5,365 nt of DNA from Nitrospira defluvii. GTDB lineage: Bacteria > Nitrospirota > Nitrospiria > Nitrospirales > Nitrospiraceae. Shown piece after piece: positions 4,188 through 5,365 of the stretch; within the stretch, counting starts at the first letter, position 1, and every line of letters starts with the position of its first letter. A model generated the notes under the pieces. It worked only from the letters and a program-made list of their open reading frames with translations. It was not told the DNA's origin and did not search any database. The DNA is taken from NCBI GenBank assembly GCA_016199015.1, contig JACQHN010000298.1, forward strand, positions 1 through 5,365, written 5' to 3'. The position numbers and the translations under genes were made by a program.

Positions 4188-5365
4188 ATGCGGGTGTACG
4201 AATTAGCAAGGCAGCTGGGGATGGAAAATCGGGAGTTGATTCCTGAACTGAAACGGCTCGGGATTCCGGTGGCGTCCCACAGCAGCGCCTTGGATGAAGA
4301 TTCAGTTCGAATTGTGCTGGAGAAGGTGAGTCCGAAGGCGCGGTCCGGTGAAGCCGCCTCCGGTGGGCACGATGTGAAGAAAGGACTTCGCTCGCCGAAA
4401 GAATCCGGCGCCTCTCATGGGAGGGCGCATGCAGTGATGCATGAAGAGCCTCCGAAGCCAGACAAAAAGCGGATTCTCATTAAAAAGAAACGAGAGGAAG
4501 GCGCTGAAGATAGCGCAGCGCCTCTTGCGGCGGCAGAAGCTGCTTTTGCGGCTGCCCCTCCTGCTGTGTCGTCGGGGACGGATGCGGCAACCATTGCGCC
4601 CGCCGCCGGTCACGGGGTCGAAGCAATTGCGACAGTCCCGTCTGAGCCTGCTCCATCCGAAGGGGCAGCGGCCTCGCCGGCCGTCGTGGCTGCTCCGGCG
4701 GAATCGCCGGTCAAGCCAGTTCAGGCGCCGTCAACCATAACGCCTTCAATCGATGCGCTCGCCGCGGCGAAGAAGAAGAGTGCGTCCGCGGAGGCACTGG
4801 AAAGTGAAGCGGCTGCGCGCGAGAAGTTGAAAAAGGCCAAGAAGGCGCCACGGACGCGGGAGGAAGACGAAGCGAAGTTTAAGAACGACGCCACCCGATG
4901 GGGAGACCTGCGGGCTATTCCGGTGCAGCGTCGTGAAGATCGGTCCAAGCATATTCACCATGCCTCGCCAACGGAAGTCACCAAGCCGAGAAAGAAAAGC
5001 GTGAAACTGAGCGCAGGAGTGAGCGTCAAAGAATTTGCGGAACTCATCGGTCAGCGTCCGGCAGACATTGTCAGGAAGCTGATGGAGATGGGGCAGATGG
5101 TGACCTTTAATCAATCGATCAATCTCGAAGCCGCCTCCTTGATTGCTGAAGAGTATGGCACCAGGGTGGAACTATCGACGGAAAAGGTCGGTGAGGAATT
5201 GCTGGAAGAGGCCGCGCAATCAACGGGTGAGGAGCATGCCGTGTTGCGGCCCCCGGTCGTGACCATCATGGGGCATGTCGATCACGGGAAAACCTCCCTG
5301 CTTGATGCCATTCGTGAAACGAAGGTGGCGGAGGGCGAGGCTGGAGGCATCACGCAGCATATCGG
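4188..5365 (+). CDS. infB: Translation initiation factor IF-2, N-terminal part (cut by window end)
   Basis: 392 codons of IF-2 are present. The GTPase delivers formyl-methionyl initiator tRNA to the 30S subunit and promotes subunit joining. Residues 1-48 form a small IF2-N helical domain ([12 protein letters not shown] start). Residues about 50-270 are a low-complexity linker rich in Ala, Pro, Glu and Lys, with basic patches such as [12 protein letters not shown] and a charged stretch near 200-225. A second IF2-N domain occupies about 272-329. The G domain begins with the P-loop GHVDHGKT (362-369), and the window ends in the switch I motif GGITQHI. ATG 4188 is the only possible start, since an in-frame TAA lies at 4161. 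Its ribosome binding site is poor (GGTGGAG ends 14 nt upstream; AAGCGG is closer). It follows nusA by 63 nt. A better internal start may exist at 4434/4437. Confidence 0.97.
   Translation, partial: MRVYELARQLGMENRELIPELKRLGIPVASHSSALDEDSVRIVLEKVSPKARSGEAASGGHDVKKGLRSPKESGASHGRAHAVMHEEPPKPDKKRILIKKKREEGAEDSAAPLAAAEAAFAAAPPAVSSGTDAATIAPAAGHGVEAIATVPSEPAPSEGAAASPAVVAAPAESPVKPVQAPSTITPSIDALAAAKKKSASAEALESEAAAREKLKKAKKAPRTREEDEAKFKNDATRWGDLRAIPVQRREDRSKHIHHASPTEVTKPRKKSVKLSAGVSVKEFAELIGQRPADIVRKLMEMGQMVTFNQSINLEAASLIAEEYGTRVELSTEKVGEELLEEAAQSTGEEHAVLRPPVVTIMGHVDHGKTSLLDAIRETKVAEGEAGGITQHI

Noticed and set aside
4441..4740. Basic, Leu/Arg-rich open frame inside infB
   Set aside because: It is an out-of-frame shadow of the Ala/Pro-rich IF-2 linker and has no separate support.

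Overview
The window is an ordinary-looking bacterial chromosome segment, moderately GC-rich by eye. It holds the start of the rimP-nusA-infB transcription/translation operon. Upstream of that lies a short co-directional cluster: a DUF192 protein, a Rieske ferredoxin, a chagasin-like small protein and a D-amino acid aminotransferase. Gene content and protein style suggest a Nitrospirota (Nitrospira-like) bacterium. That is an impression from familiarity, not something the sequence proves; no rRNA or lineage marker is present. I see no mobile element, CRISPR array, tRNA or rRNA, and no clear sign of a new defence or metabolic system.

Layout. Positions 1-12 are the first codons of a divergent minus-strand gene with an excellent Shine-Dalgarno. 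Positions 13-259 are a divergent control region with a good minus-strand promoter, a possible plus-strand promoter and a perfect 8-bp inverted repeat lying over the plus-strand -10. From 260 to 2330 four plus-strand genes follow with gaps of 17, 39 and 26 nt, consistent with one operon. The first of them is overlapped at its start by an 8-codon mini-ORF. At 2331-2421 the operon ends in a GC-rich hairpin with a T-tract. A weak extended -10 promoter and an imperfect palindrome precede that hairpin, which sits only about 20 nt before rimP. From 2422 to the window end run rimP, nusA and infB, the last cut by the window edge.

How they work together. RimP matures the 30S subunit, NusA controls transcription elongation and termination, and IF-2 brings initiator tRNA to the ribosome; they form a conserved operon across bacteria. 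The aminotransferase upstream probably supplies D-glutamate or D-alanine for peptidoglycan. The Rieske and DUF192 proteins have no evident functional tie to the rest beyond co-transcription.

The most notable observation is that rimP, as written, is out of frame over its last 22 codons. A run of eight A (2864-2871) separates a good RimP N-terminal part in one frame from an unmistakable RimP C-terminus in the -1 frame. This is either a one-base homopolymer error or a real slippage/frameshift site. The unshifted frame happens to end exactly on the nusA start codon.
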